DNA of 64,000 nucleotides, taken from the NCBI GenBank assembly GCA_030684395.1, contig JAUXTT010000025.1, positions 1 to 64,000 on the forward strand, read 5' to 3'. Source of the DNA: Bacteroidota bacterium. GTDB taxonomy: Bacteria; Bacteroidota; Bacteroidia; B-17B0; Aurantibacillaceae. Both the position numbers and the translations under genes were made by a program. Position 1 is the first letter of the stretch. The number at the start of each line of letters is the position of its first letter. Under the pieces are notes generated by a model, which ran no database searches, was not told the origin of the DNA, and saw only the letters and a list, made by a program, of their open reading frames with translations. This document shows positions 33,193 through 41,603 of this stretch, piece after piece.

Positions 33193-34881
33193 ATGAGAAC
33201 ATATTTAAACATTATTATAGCGGTTTTATTATTGAGTTTTACCTTAAAGGCTCAAAGCTGGAAAGTTGAAATAAAAAGTAATGTAGAGATCCGTACCTGG
33301 AAACTTACAACTAAAATAGAAGTTTCAGAAAAACCCTGTTTAGGCGCAACTATTAAACTCCTACTGAATGGTACCGTAGTTGAACAAACTACCAGTGACG
33401 GAGGTGGTGATTTTACCCTGCACGTTCCGCCAAAAGGCTCTTATATTATTGAAGTTTCTTACCCTGGTTGCAATACCAAAAGAGCAGCAGTTATTACCGA
33501 AGGCGTTCCTGATTTTGGAGAAGAGGTTTTTAATCCCAGTTTTGGTATCGGAGGTTTTGTAATGTCTAAACCTTTGCCTGGGATTGATTATTCGGGACTA
33601 CAACAACCTATGGTAAAAGTTGGGTACATTCCGAGAATCAAAAATTTTGATGATGATGAAGCCTATACACAACAAAGTTTAGGTGTAGTGGGTAAAATTT
33701 CTGCTGCGGAAAATGCTTTAATGGAGAGTTTTTGTGCTACCAATCGCTCAGGTGATGAGGCATTAAAAAAACCTGATTGTCCTTTAGCTAAAATATTATA
33801 TGAAAAAGCTATCAGTATGATTCCCGGTGAGTCTTATCCTGTAACACAATTAATTAAAGTAGGTGCCTGTTTAAAAGAGAAAGAAGAAGCCGCAGCAAAA
33901 GCTAAGGCAGAAGCAGAAGCTAAATTAGCCGCGGAAAAAGTTGCCAAGGAAAAAGCGGAAGCTGAAAAATTAGCAAAAGAAAAGGCTGCTAAAGAAAAAG
34001 CAGAAGCGGAGAAACTTGCCAAAGAAAAAGCGGAAGCTGAAAAAATCGCGAAAGAGAAAGAAACAGTTGCTAAAGCCGAGGCAGAGAAATTAGCTGCAGA
34101 AAAAGCTGCTAAAGAAAAAGCAGAAGCGGAGAAACTTGCTAAAGAGAAAGCGGAAGCAGAAAAAATAGCGAAAGAGAAAGATGCTGCTGCAAAAGCCGAG
34201 GCAGAGAAATTAGCTGCAGAAAAAGCTGCCGCTGCGAAAACAGAGGCAGAAAAATTAGCTAAAGAAAAGGCTGCTAAAGACAAAGCAGAAAAAGAAAAAC
34301 AAGCGAAAGAAAAAGCGGAGGCAGATAGAATTGCTAAGGAAAAAGCAGCAAAAGATAAAGCGGAGGCCGACAGGATAGCAAAAGAAAACTCAACCATAAA
34401 AACAAACCAAACTGTTACTACTGCAACTACCACAACCAAATCAGGAAATACTACTACCACAACCACAGTTACCACAACGCTGTCAACTACGCTTACAACA
34501 ACCGGTGGCGGGGAGTTGGATCTGGTTCCTGTAAAAGATACAGCTAAAAAAGAAGCAGTTGTAAAAACAACTACCACACCAACTGTTACCGCTACAGTTA
34601 CCACACCTACAGTTGCCGCTTCCGGAACCGGGTTTAACGTTACCAACACCGGAACACCAACTGATGGTGGAGGGGATGTAAAAAGTAAAGAAGTTAAACA
34701 CGGAGTGCGCAACGAATTAGGCCCTGATAAATACAAGAACGCGATACGGAAAGCAGATGATCTCTTTAAAACAAAGCGGTACAAAGAAGCTAAAGCCGCT
34801 TATGAAGAAGTGCTTCTCATAAAACCGGAAGACCCCTACGCTACAGCTAAACTGGCTCAGGTGGTGAAGTATATAAAGTAA
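33193..34881 (+). CDS. Secreted TolA-like coiled-coil protein with CarboxypepD-reg and TPR ends
   Basis: 562 residues from [11 protein letters not shown], with signal peptide. An N-terminal carboxypeptidase-regulatory-like beta domain (about 30-105: [20 protein letters not shown]) precedes a linker. About 170 residues then repeat [11 protein letters not shown] and close variants, a long charged helix like the TolA stalk (about 233-403). A Thr-rich stretch ([18 protein letters not shown]) leads to a C-terminal TPR-like hairpin ([20 protein letters not shown]). It may span the periplasm. The DNA of the helix is a set of near-identical repeats (about 33880-34390) likely to vary in copy number. 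A frame open to 33175 adds six residues. Confidence 0.8.
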   Translation: MRTYLNIIIAVLLLSFTLKAQSWKVEIKSNVEIRTWKLTTKIEVSEKPCLGATIKLLLNGTVVEQTTSDGGGDFTLHVPPKGSYIIEVSYPGCNTKRAAVITEGVPDFGEEVFNPSFGIGGFVMSKPLPGIDYSGLQQPMVKVGYIPRIKNFDDDEAYTQQSLGVVGKISAAENALMESFCATNRSGDEALKKPDCPLAKILYEKAISMIPGESYPVTQLIKVGACLKEKEEAAAKAKAEAEAKLAAEKVAKEKAEAEKLAKEKAAKEKAEAEKLAKEKAEAEKIAKEKETVAKAEAEKLAAEKAAKEKAEAEKLAKEKAEAEKIAKEKDAAAKAEAEKLAAEKAAAAKTEAEKLAKEKAAKDKAEKEKQAKEKAEADRIAKEKAAKDKAEADRIAKENSTIKTNQTVTTATTTTKSGNTTTTTTVTTTLSTTLTTTGGGELDLVPVKDTAKKEAVVKTTTTPTVTATVTTPTVAASGTGFNVTNTGTPTDGGGDVKSKEVKHGVRNELGPDKYKNAIRKADDLFKTKRYKEAKAAYEEVLLIKPEDPYATAKLAQVVKYIK

Positions 34882-34892
34882 TTTAGTTTTTT

Positions 34893-34919
34893 AAACGAGC
34901 CGATCATGGTTCGTTTTTA
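34893..34919 (+). terminator. Intrinsic terminator of the TolA-like gene
   Basis: Stem AAACGAGCC with GGTTCGTTT (one G-U pair), 6-base loop, then T-run, 12 bases after the stop codon. Confidence 0.8.
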
Positions 34920-34936
34920 TCTCCAGGGGCGCCCCC

Positions 34937-34980
34937 GGTTGGTGTTTTTTTTGGAAACGAAAAGTTTTTTCTTTATCGAA
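34937..34980 (+). repeat. Dispersed repeat, TTGGAAACGAAAAG family
   Basis: Contains TTTTGGAAACGAAAAG preceded by a GGTTGGTG-type lead. A close copy lies at 38631-38671 (GGCTGATG lead, same core). Function unknown. Confidence 0.5.
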
Positions 34981-35063
34981 TTACTTTTGTATGTATCATG
35001 GATTCTATCTTGAGAGTAGCAAAGGGGGGCTCTTATCACCACTCTGTTGCAATCCTCTTTGGA

Positions 35064-35092
35064 AACAAAAACGGCGATCAAAAGACCGCCGC
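35064..35092 (-). terminator. Intrinsic terminator of the beta-helix adhesin gene
   Basis: On the minus strand CGGCGGTC pairs with GATCGCCG (one mismatch) around a TTTT loop, followed by a T-run. It lies 25 bases after the stop at 35117. Confidence 0.75.
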
Positions 35093-35116
35093 TTCCTATA
35101 CTTAATTATTTTATTG

Positions 35117-38100
35117 TTATTCAATAACCAATTTCTTCGTCTGCATTCCTGCATCACTCATTACCTGAATAAAATAAACACCACTACTCAACTGTTGGTT
35201 AGAAAAGTTTAACTGATACTCATGTTTACCTTTTGGTAATTTGTTTAGTTGAATATTCATTACTTGTTTACCTGTGATATCCATCAAACGAATACTTGCT
35301 GCATGAGTACTTGTTAACTCAAATATTATGCTGGTGTTATTGTGTGCAGGGTTTGGATACACGCCAAAATTAGATGTGTTTGCAACATATTGATGAATGC
35401 CAACTGCTGTTGGTAAAATTGGGAATACCGAATTACTGTCAGCGTAGTAATCGAGATCTATTGTGCTATCAGCTTGTACATTCACAACATAAAACGAATC
35501 CATTGGTAAGCCCGGAATATCAACATATATTCTGTACGAATCATCAGGTAAGTTAGTGAACTCATAATAACCTGTAGAATCCGATATTGTTCTTGCCTGA
35601 ATTCCTCCCCCCGGATTTTTTCCAAGTTTTACATCCACACCTTTTAATGGTCCGCCCGGTGCAAATACATTGTGGTGTCCTTTACCCGGTCTTGATCCGA
35701 AACCATCACCTTCCCGGATCTCTCCTGAAATGGTTCCTGTACCTGTTCCACCCAATAATTGTATCATATTTATATCTGCAACAAAAGCACCTGTACAACT
35801 GTGATTAATTACAGTAGCCGAATCCCATTGGAATGCATCTCCATAATAGGTAGGTAAAAGATTAGGGAATATAACTGTATCGGGTACAACTTTAATAAGA
35901 TAATTTCCGTGAGGCATGGATGGGAAACTATAAGACCCTGTACCTGCACTAAACGGATATACAAAGAAGGTATCGAAAGCCAATTGCTGTACACTAAACT
36001 TTAGTACATACATTACACCATCACTCAGTGAACCTGCTCCAACATTTAAATTTCCCGAAAGTGTTTCGCTTGCATCAACTGCCACAGTCAAAAGACCAGA
36101 GCTTCCACATCCATATGAATCATTTACTGTTAAAGTATAGCTATCAGATGCAGAAGGAAAATAATATTCGTTATTTGCTGTAGATATAGTAGTCATTAAA
36201 CCATCATTCCAGTTATAAATAAAAGGAGCTGTTCCTCCTGTAATAGTTCCATTAAGATAAATACTGTCTGTTTCGCAAATAGCATAATCGGCAGGCAATG
36301 TTACAACCGGACTTGGGTGAATATTAAGAAGCAAATCATCTACAACATTTGGACATGCAGGATTTAATGCCGAAGAAGTAAATGTTAAAGTTACTGTGCC
36401 TGCAGAAATATCAGCAGAAGAAGGAGCATAAGAAGTTGACATACTAACTGCATCAGGAACAAAAGAGCCCGTTCCTGAAGTAGTCCAAAGTATACTACTG
36501 TAAGAAGATGCTGAACCATTAACAGAAACACTGGATGCAAAATCGGAACACACAGCAATATCGGCTCCTGCAAAACTGCTTGTTGGGTCCTGCATATACA
36601 ACACAAGTGTATCCTGTTCGTTTACGCAATAGGTATGATAAATTTCTAAAACAATTTGCACCGAAGTGCCCGAAGCATCAGCACCTGATAAATAATAATC
36701 AGGGCTCATTGTTCCTCCATTAACAAAAGATCCTGAGCCTATAGTAGTCCAGTTAAATGTGTTACCTACATTGTTTCCACCTGCTAAAGTAACGTAAGGT
36801 GTTCCGCTTCTGCACACATCTACATCCGGACCGGCGGTAAATCCTGTTCGGTTCTCAACAGTAACCATAACAGAGTTCATTCCCACACAACCATTGGCGT
36901 CTGTTCCGGTAACATTATAAGTCATTGTTGAGATGGGCGAAAAAGGAATACCATCAGAAACTCCGTTATCCCAGCTATAACTCATTGCACCTGTACCGTA
37001 CAAAAATACCTGATCCCCTTCACAAACACCGGGAACATTTGCAGTTGCAGTTACAAGTGGGTTAGGATTAACAGTTATAGTTACCATATCAGTATCATTA
37101 CACCCTGCCAGGTTTGAGCCAACAACAGTATACAAAGTTGTTACAGTAGGAGAAAACGGCATACCATCAGTAACTCCGTTATCCCAAACATATGTGTCGG
37201 CACCACTACCTGAAAGTGTTACGCTTTGAAACTCGCAAACAGCAGTACTACTTGGCATAGCTATTACGTTGGGTAGTGTGTATTGTGATTCATAAGCACC
37301 TATATCTACGTTGGTTCCAAAAATACGGGGAGATTCGGTTATATCCACACTTAATGTTGGATAGGTATTATTTCCTGTTTCAAAACAAGGAGAAAAACAT
37401 GCTAAACGATAATCATTTGTTCCAGCATTAATAAACAATGGATCCACATTAATATTTCCTGTCCCAATTAAATAAGTTGGATCTCCACAATTATTATTTG
37501 CATTAAATGCTGCATCAGTTACAAGGTCCAATCCGTAAAAAATACTGTTGTGTATATCGAAGGTTCCATTAATACCATTGGCAACATACTGAATCTCCGC
37601 GCCTGGTGAGTTAGTTGCAAAGGTGCAGTTGGTTACAGTTACGTGTACTTCACCGGTCGACATGTTTTCTGCATAAATTTCATTAGCTGAGCCTGCCCCT
37701 GCGTTGTTATGAAACAAACAGTTTTCGAAGAAAGGAGTACAAAAAGTAAGTGAGCCGGTTGCATACATATAAACAGCTCCACCCAATGATAATGAGTTAT
37801 TATTTCTGAAGGTACAGTTATTAAACTTGGGAGCGGTGGAGTTACCACCTGTTTGATCACACACAATAAAAACAGCTCCACCATTACCTACAGCATTGTT
37901 CCCGCTGAAGATGCAATTATTAATGGTAGGGTTAACTGTACCCGGCGAATTAGGATCACAAAAAAATCCACCACCTACTGCAGTACCTCCGCCACCTGAA
38001 GCATTTCCGCCTATGATCATAAAACCATCGAGTATAGCCGATGAATTGGTTTGCCCTGCGGTAACCACATGGTAAGCATCGTTAGCCGTAAAAGTACCCG

Positions 38101-38437
38101 AGAAATCAAGGTCACCGGTTAATACAGAAACATAATTAACTATATCGCGTTGTGCAAGAAAAGTTTCAGTCCCATTAAAACCACCGTAAATAGCCACGTT
38201 ATTTTTAAGTAAAAAAGTAGAAGAAGTGGCTCCAGAGGTTCCTGTGTAATAAGCCCCCTGTGCTACCCAGATCTCTCCCGATGAAGCGGCAGTAATAGCA
38301 GACTGCAAATCGGTGTATGCATCCGCCCATGAAGTTCCGTCGTTAAGACCCGAAGCTCCCCCATTTACATAAATGGTTTGCGCCTGCGCGAAATAAGATC
38401 CAAAAATTAAAAATGTGCTGAGTATAAATTTTTTCAT
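35117..38437 (-). CDS. Large T9SS-exported beta-helix / PKD-type surface protein
   Basis: 1106 residues with signal peptide (FGSYFAQAQ). The first 400 residues form a right-handed beta-helix of the choice-of-anchor type (TSWADAYTDLQSAITAAS, then NNCIFSGNNAVGNGGAVF-like repeats, ending LSVDITESPRIFG and VDIGAYES). Then come several Ig/PKD-like domains with the repeated theme CExQ/DxVxLxGxGAxxYxWDNGVxDG (two clear copies), a SdrD-like B domain (GISGEIREGDGFGS... TDSTGYYEFTNLP-type), and a T9SS type A domain (FGVYPNPAHNNTSIIFEL to MQTKKLVIE). Likely a cell-surface or extracellular adhesin. Confidence 0.88.
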   Translation of the reverse strand: MKKFILSTFLIFGSYFAQAQTIYVNGGASGLNDGTSWADAYTDLQSAITAASSGEIWVAQGAYYTGTSGATSSTFLLKNNVAIYGGFNGTETFLAQRDIVNYVSVLTGDLDFSGTFTANDAYHVVTAGQTNSSAILDGFMIIGGNASGGGGTAVGGGFFCDPNSPGTVNPTINNCIFSGNNAVGNGGAVFIVCDQTGGNSTAPKFNNCTFRNNNSLSLGGAVYMYATGSLTFCTPFFENCLFHNNAGAGSANEIYAENMSTGEVHVTVTNCTFATNSPGAEIQYVANGINGTFDIHNSIFYGLDLVTDAAFNANNNCGDPTYLIGTGNINVDPLFINAGTNDYRLACFSPCFETGNNTYPTLSVDITESPRIFGTNVDIGAYESQYTLPNVIAMPSSTAVCEFQSVTLSGSGADTYVWDNGVTDGMPFSPTVTTLYTVVGSNLAGCNDTDMVTITVNPNPLVTATANVPGVCEGDQVFLYGTGAMSYSWDNGVSDGIPFSPISTMTYNVTGTDANGCVGMNSVMVTVENRTGFTAGPDVDVCRSGTPYVTLAGGNNVGNTFNWTTIGSGSFVNGGTMSPDYYLSGADASGTSVQIVLEIYHTYCVNEQDTLVLYMQDPTSSFAGADIAVCSDFASSVSVNGSASSYSSILWTTSGTGSFVPDAVSMSTSYAPSSADISAGTVTLTFTSSALNPACPNVVDDLLLNIHPSPVVTLPADYAICETDSIYLNGTITGGTAPFIYNWNDGLMTTISTANNEYYFPSASDSYTLTVNDSYGCGSSGLLTVAVDASETLSGNLNVGAGSLSDGVMYVLKFSVQQLAFDTFFVYPFSAGTGSYSFPSMPHGNYLIKVVPDTVIFPNLLPTYYGDAFQWDSATVINHSCTGAFVADINMIQLLGGTGTGTISGEIREGDGFGSRPGKGHHNVFAPGGPLKGVDVKLGKNPGGGIQARTISDSTGYYEFTNLPDDSYRIYVDIPGLPMDSFYVVNVQADSTIDLDYYADSNSVFPILPTAVGIHQYVANTSNFGVYPNPAHNNTSIIFELTSTHAASIRLMDITGKQVMNIQLNKLPKGKHEYQLNFSNQQLSSGVYFIQVMSDAGMQTKKLVIE

Positions 38438-38518
38438 TAATAGGAATTTTTAAGAGTAGCTAAGATAATAAATATTTGGAAAGTGTATTTAGAGCTTTAC
38501 TAACAATTAGTTAAATTG

Positions 38519-38593
38519 ACTTCGACTACGCTCAGTCACCAGATCACACTTCAATTGAAAACTAAATAAGTGGTTGAGCATAGTCGAAACCAC
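38519..38593. repeat. Inverted pair of CGACTACGCTCAG repeats
   Basis: Left copy at 38519-38542 reads ACTTCGACTACGCTCAGTCA; right copy at 38570-38593 is its reverse counterpart (GTGGTTGAGCATAGTCGAAA). They can form a stem with a loop of about 28 bases. Confidence 0.6.
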
Positions 38594-38630
38594 CCGAAGC
38601 AGTTAGTATAGCAGGGCGCAGGCATCCCTC

Positions 38631-38671
38631 CGGCTGATGTTTTTGGAAACGAAAAGCTTTTGCTTAATAGG
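38631..38671 (+). repeat. Dispersed repeat, TTGGAAACGAAAAG family
   Basis: Second copy of the element at 34937-34980, with core TTTTTGGAAACGAAAAGC and a following TTTTGCTTAA. Confidence 0.5.
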
Positions 38672-38716
38672 GTATAGAACGCTCGTATTATGTAGATAAG
38701 TTCGATCATTGGGGAT

Positions 38717-38834
38717 GCGGCATAGCGTTCCTGATGTGAAGGTTCACTGCAATCATATTGCTCAAATTTTTGGGCAGCGCAGCCTTCCAAAAATTAGCAA
38801 TTGATTGTATAGTGAATCACATCAGAAATGCCGC
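38717..38834. repeat. 118-base near-complete hairpin, MITE-like
   Basis: The outer stem pairs GCGGCAT with ATGCCGC, then CTGATGTGA (38731) with TCACATCAG (38817-38825), TTCACT with AGTGAA, CAATCA with TGATTG, ATTGCT with AGCAAT, and AATTTTTGG with CCAAAAATT, leaving a small GC-rich centre. Only a few bulges interrupt about 50 bp of stem. No reading frame fits it. It may be a miniature inverted-repeat element or a structured RNA. Confidence 0.6.
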
Positions 38835-38917
38835 CGCAAGCTTTTTTGCTGCTTTTTTTGCTTCAAAAAAGTAGAAACGTATTTCCAAGACGGGACACGA
38901 AACTATGGAATGAAAGA

Positions 38918-39139
38918 TTATTTCTTCGGAGGAAGTGCAAACGCTACAGCCTCATGCTCAAAATTCCCATTATGCGCACCATCACAAAACGGCTTATTCT
39001 TCGACATACCACAACGGCAAATAGAAACTACATCTCTCCCTTGAAGATCATAATTTGCTCCCGTTTTATCTACGATCTCAAAATCACCTTCTATACGCAC
39101 TGAACCATTGTTGTTTATTGTAAGTTTTACTTTTGACAT
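38918..39139 (-). CDS. CDGSH iron-sulfur protein
   Basis: 73 residues from MSKVKLTINNNGSVR. The 2Fe-2S motif is ICRCGMSKNKPFCDGAHNGNF (Cys-x-Cys at about 50-52, Cys-Asp-Gly-x-His at about 61-65), the classic three-Cys one-His CDGSH cluster site. The N-terminal strand GSVRIEGDFEIVD is typical of the MitoNEET-like bacterial group. Such proteins hold labile clusters and are linked to iron or redox balance. The frame is open upstream to 39217, but that part has no family similarity, so the ATG at 39139 is used. Confidence 0.9.
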   Translation of the reverse strand: MSKVKLTINNNGSVRIEGDFEIVDKTGANYDLQGRDVVSICRCGMSKNKPFCDGAHNGNFEHEAVAFALPPKK

Positions 39140-39323
39140 ATCTAGTTTTTTAAATGTAGCCAAAAATACTCTTATTAATCTACGTGTTTGTACCAATTCA
39201 CACCTAAAAAACACCAACTCTTACGCATTCATTTTCTTATTCTGCAGAAAGAGGGATCCGTTCTGTTCAAAAACAAGCGGGCAGATAAACAGTAATACCG
39301 AATTATAATACAGGGATTAATCA

Positions 39324-39374
39324 AAGGTGGTTGAGCGTCTGTCCTGAGCGTAGTCGATGGGGAGCCGAAACCAC
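39324..39374 (-). repeat. Dispersed repeat, CGACTACGCTCAG family, long copy
   Basis: Fifty-one bases matching 12441-12487 in opposite orientation with about six differences; includes CCATCGACTACGCTCAGGAC read on the minus strand. Confidence 0.65.
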
Positions 39375-39382
39375 AAATGTAT

Positions 39383-39420
39383 ATAATGCAGGGATCGGTC
39401 GTGGCCGATCCCTGCATTAT
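39383..39420. repeat. Perfect 16-bp hairpin (ATAATGCAGGGATCGG)
   Basis: Left arm 39383-39398 and right arm 39405-39420 are exact reverse complements around the loop TCGTGG. There is no T-run, so it is not a normal terminator. It ends 38 bases before the next start codon, within the 5' leader. Confidence 0.75.
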
Positions 39421-39457
39421 CGGAAAAATTCATATCTTCAAAACATCAAATACTATC

Positions 39458-41068
39458 ATGGCATCATTCAAATCATTATCCAATAATCTCAAAACACTGG
39501 CAAACCAATTTGGTGCAGATGTTAACCTTAAGAAATTAAAATACTTTCAGGCTCTTCACAAAACTGCTATGCCAGCAAATAAAGAATTAACGGAGCACCA
39601 GCATTTGCTTTTGTTTTTATCAGCACATCCAAACAGCAAGGAGTTTTTGGATCTGGTGAATAAGGAAAAAGAAAGACTCGCAAAACATATAAAAAAGCAA
39701 AGCCCGGCTAAACTAAAAAAAGAGTTGGAAAACAGTGGACTTCCCTACACTCCAACTCTTTCCTGTTATAGTCATGATCTATTGGAGTGGTTGCAACAAA
39801 ACGATTCTGTTCAGATGACCTATGATTACTCGACTGAAGAAGAAATAGAATTGAATCATGTACTACAATTTACTTTACCTGAATTAGAAAAAGGGCTCAC
39901 TGCAGCAGGAAATTTGCAAGAAGATCTTTTATCAGAGTTGCAAGTGAAACCTCCTCAATTTCTTTCCTTTTTAATAGATCAATTTTCAAATCTCAATAAA
40001 GAGCCATTTATAAAAGACTATTTCTGGAACAAACTAAGTGTGTATGTAGAATTAAAATCAGAAGAAATTAAATTCAGTAAACTCTACAACCAATTAAGTT
40101 TCGACACATCTTACTTTCATACTAATCTTTTACGTTCATTCGATCACATTGAATTATTGAATACAGAACTACCTTATTTTACTATCCTGAAACCAGAACA
40201 ACAGGAAGAGTTGATAGAGGTAATGCGTATGTCACTACTCCTACTTGGTCGTGAAACCGATCCTACTACTTTTATCGACAGAAGATCACTACGTTTTTAT
40301 CAACTCGAACGGGGAATTTCCATTGCCATTTATGGTATGACTGCTAATCGTCAATTACCAATGGAGTCGTATGTTGGTTACACATTATTTAAAAACGGTT
40401 ACCCTGCAGCTTATGGTGGTGGATGGGTGCATGGAAGAAAAGCATTATTCGGAATTAATATTTTTGAGCAATTCCGTGGTGGTGAATCGGGTTATATGTT
40501 CATGCAGTTATTGCGTGTTTATCGCCAGGTATTTGAAGTAGATTATTTTGAAGTAGAGCCTTATCAATACGGACTAGATAACCCGGAGGGAATTGAATCG
40601 GGAGCGTTTTGGTTTTATTACCGTTATGGTTTCCGTCCATTAGATAAGGAATTGAATACAATTGCAGAAAACGAATACAGCAAAATTAAATCTAAGAAAG
40701 GTTATCGCACCAATGCAAAAACCTTAACTCGTTTTACCGAATCAAACATCGCATTGAACCTTGGAACAAAAGTGCCTCAAGGAGTTTTAGATCTGCGAAA
40801 AAGAGTTACCGATTATATTGCATACAATTACAAAGGACATCGTTCAACAGCCGCAAAAGAAAGTATAGCATGGTTCCGTGACAAGGCAAATTTTATTCGA
40901 ATGTGTAACAAGTACGAAGAAGCGATGTTACCTGATATTGCATTACTTGCCAGAGCGATGAATATAAATGATGAAACAAGACTTGGCTTATTAAAAGAAA
41001 TGATCTTGACCAAACCAACCGATATGTACGCCTTTCAGGAGGCATTGGTAGAGTTTTGGGAGGCTTAG
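39458..41068 (+). CDS. Conserved protein of unknown function with GNAT-like C-terminal half
   Basis: 536 residues from MASFKSLSNNLKTLA. The first 300 residues are mostly helical with no family recognised. Residues of roughly 300-430 look like an acyltransferase fold: SYVGYTLFKNGYPAAYGGGWVHG (strands), NIFEQFRGGESGYMFMQLLRVY (the R-G-G-E-S turn resembling a GNAT pyrophosphate loop followed by a helix), then FEVEPYQYGLDNPEGI and FWFYYRYGFRPLD, where YGFRP recalls the GNAT FYxxxGF motif. The frame is open upstream to 39377 through the hairpin repeat, so the ATG at 39458 is preferred. No signal peptide. Function not known. Confidence 0.75.
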   Translation: MASFKSLSNNLKTLANQFGADVNLKKLKYFQALHKTAMPANKELTEHQHLLLFLSAHPNSKEFLDLVNKEKERLAKHIKKQSPAKLKKELENSGLPYTPTLSCYSHDLLEWLQQNDSVQMTYDYSTEEEIELNHVLQFTLPELEKGLTAAGNLQEDLLSELQVKPPQFLSFLIDQFSNLNKEPFIKDYFWNKLSVYVELKSEEIKFSKLYNQLSFDTSYFHTNLLRSFDHIELLNTELPYFTILKPEQQEELIEVMRMSLLLLGRETDPTTFIDRRSLRFYQLERGISIAIYGMTANRQLPMESYVGYTLFKNGYPAAYGGGWVHGRKALFGINIFEQFRGGESGYMFMQLLRVYRQVFEVDYFEVEPYQYGLDNPEGIESGAFWFYYRYGFRPLDKELNTIAENEYSKIKSKKGYRTNAKTLTRFTESNIALNLGTKVPQGVLDLRKRVTDYIAYNYKGHRSTAAKESIAWFRDKANFIRMCNKYEEAMLPDIALLARAMNINDETRLGLLKEMILTKPTDMYAFQEALVEFWEA

Positions 41069-41105
41069 GGATTTTCCGTAATTTAGCAGCATTATAAGCT
41101 GAAGC

Positions 41106-41582
41106 ATGCAAAAGCAACCGAAAGTATTTTTAGGAACCATAGCGTTAATTGTCATTATAATGACAGGACTTTATTCCTGCAAAAAAAACAAGAGTAAAAC
41201 ACAAAAGGAAGAAGACGAAAAGATCATCAAACAATACATTGCTGACCACAACTTAAGTGCTACTGCAACCGGAACAGGTTTATATTATGTAATGACTTCG
41301 CAAGGCACAGGAACTCAGCCAACAATTAGCTCTACCGTTACAGTGGCTTACCGTGGATATCTTACCAATGGAAACAGTTTCGACCAATCAGGAGCTTCGG
41401 GCGCCACTTTCCCATTACAGTCGGTAATTAAAGGATGGCAGGAAGGCATTCCGCTTTATAAAAAAGGTGGGAAAGGCGTTTTATTGATTCCTTCTGAACT
41501 AGGATATGGGTCAAAAACACAAAACAAAATTCCAGCTAACTCTGTTTTAATATTTGACGTTGAATTGCTGAACGTTCAGTAA
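41106..41582 (+). CDS. FKBP-type peptidyl-prolyl isomerase, lipoprotein
   Basis: 158 residues. An N-terminal hydrophobic segment ends LYSCKKNKSK, a lipobox-like site (Cys25). The FKBP domain shows TVAYRGYLTNGNSFDQSG, FPLQSVIKGWQEGIPL, KGGKGVLLIPSELGYGS and IPANSVLIFDVELLNV, the usual binding-pocket residues. It helps folding of exported proteins at the periplasmic face. It is followed by the GT-C-type gene after 21 bases and may share its transcript. Confidence 0.93.
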   Translation: MQKQPKVFLGTIALIVIIMTGLYSCKKNKSKTQKEEDEKIIKQYIADHNLSATATGTGLYYVMTSQGTGTQPTISSTVTVAYRGYLTNGNSFDQSGASGATFPLQSVIKGWQEGIPLYKKGGKGVLLIPSELGYGSKTQNKIPANSVLIFDVELLNVQ

Positions 41583-41603
41583 TATTACAAAGTAGTATCT
41601 AAA

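Larger units (their letters stand above)
38438..38917. other. 480-base gene-free region rich in repeats
   Basis: No convincing gene. It contains an inverted pair of the CGACTACGCTCAG repeat (38519-38593), a TTGGAAACGAAAAG repeat (38631-38671) and a 118-base hairpin (38717-38834). GC content and texture differ from the AT-rich genes on either side. Read as a landing area for short dispersed elements. Confidence 0.6.
39140..39457. other. Spacer with two repeat elements
   Basis: 318 bases between the CDGSH gene and the next gene. It holds a long dispersed repeat (39324-39374) and a perfect hairpin (39383-39420). A partial copy of the hairpin arm, ATAATACAGGGATT, lies at about 39305-39318. No gene is supported here; short frames through the repeats are accidental. 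Confidence 0.55.

Noticed and set aside
33834-34784. Long minus-strand open frame (about 316 residues) opposite the TolA-like gene
   Set aside because: It is an artefact of the Ala/Lys/Glu codon repeats on the plus strand; the product is a Ser/Ala/Phe repeat with no start context or family.
38438-38917. Possible CRISPR or tRNA in the repeat-rich spacer
   Set aside because: Repeats are few, inverted and unevenly spaced; no cloverleaf or regular spacer pattern was found.
39229-39417. Minus-strand frame across repeats
   Set aside because: It is made of the hairpin and dispersed repeat; no family or ribosome site.
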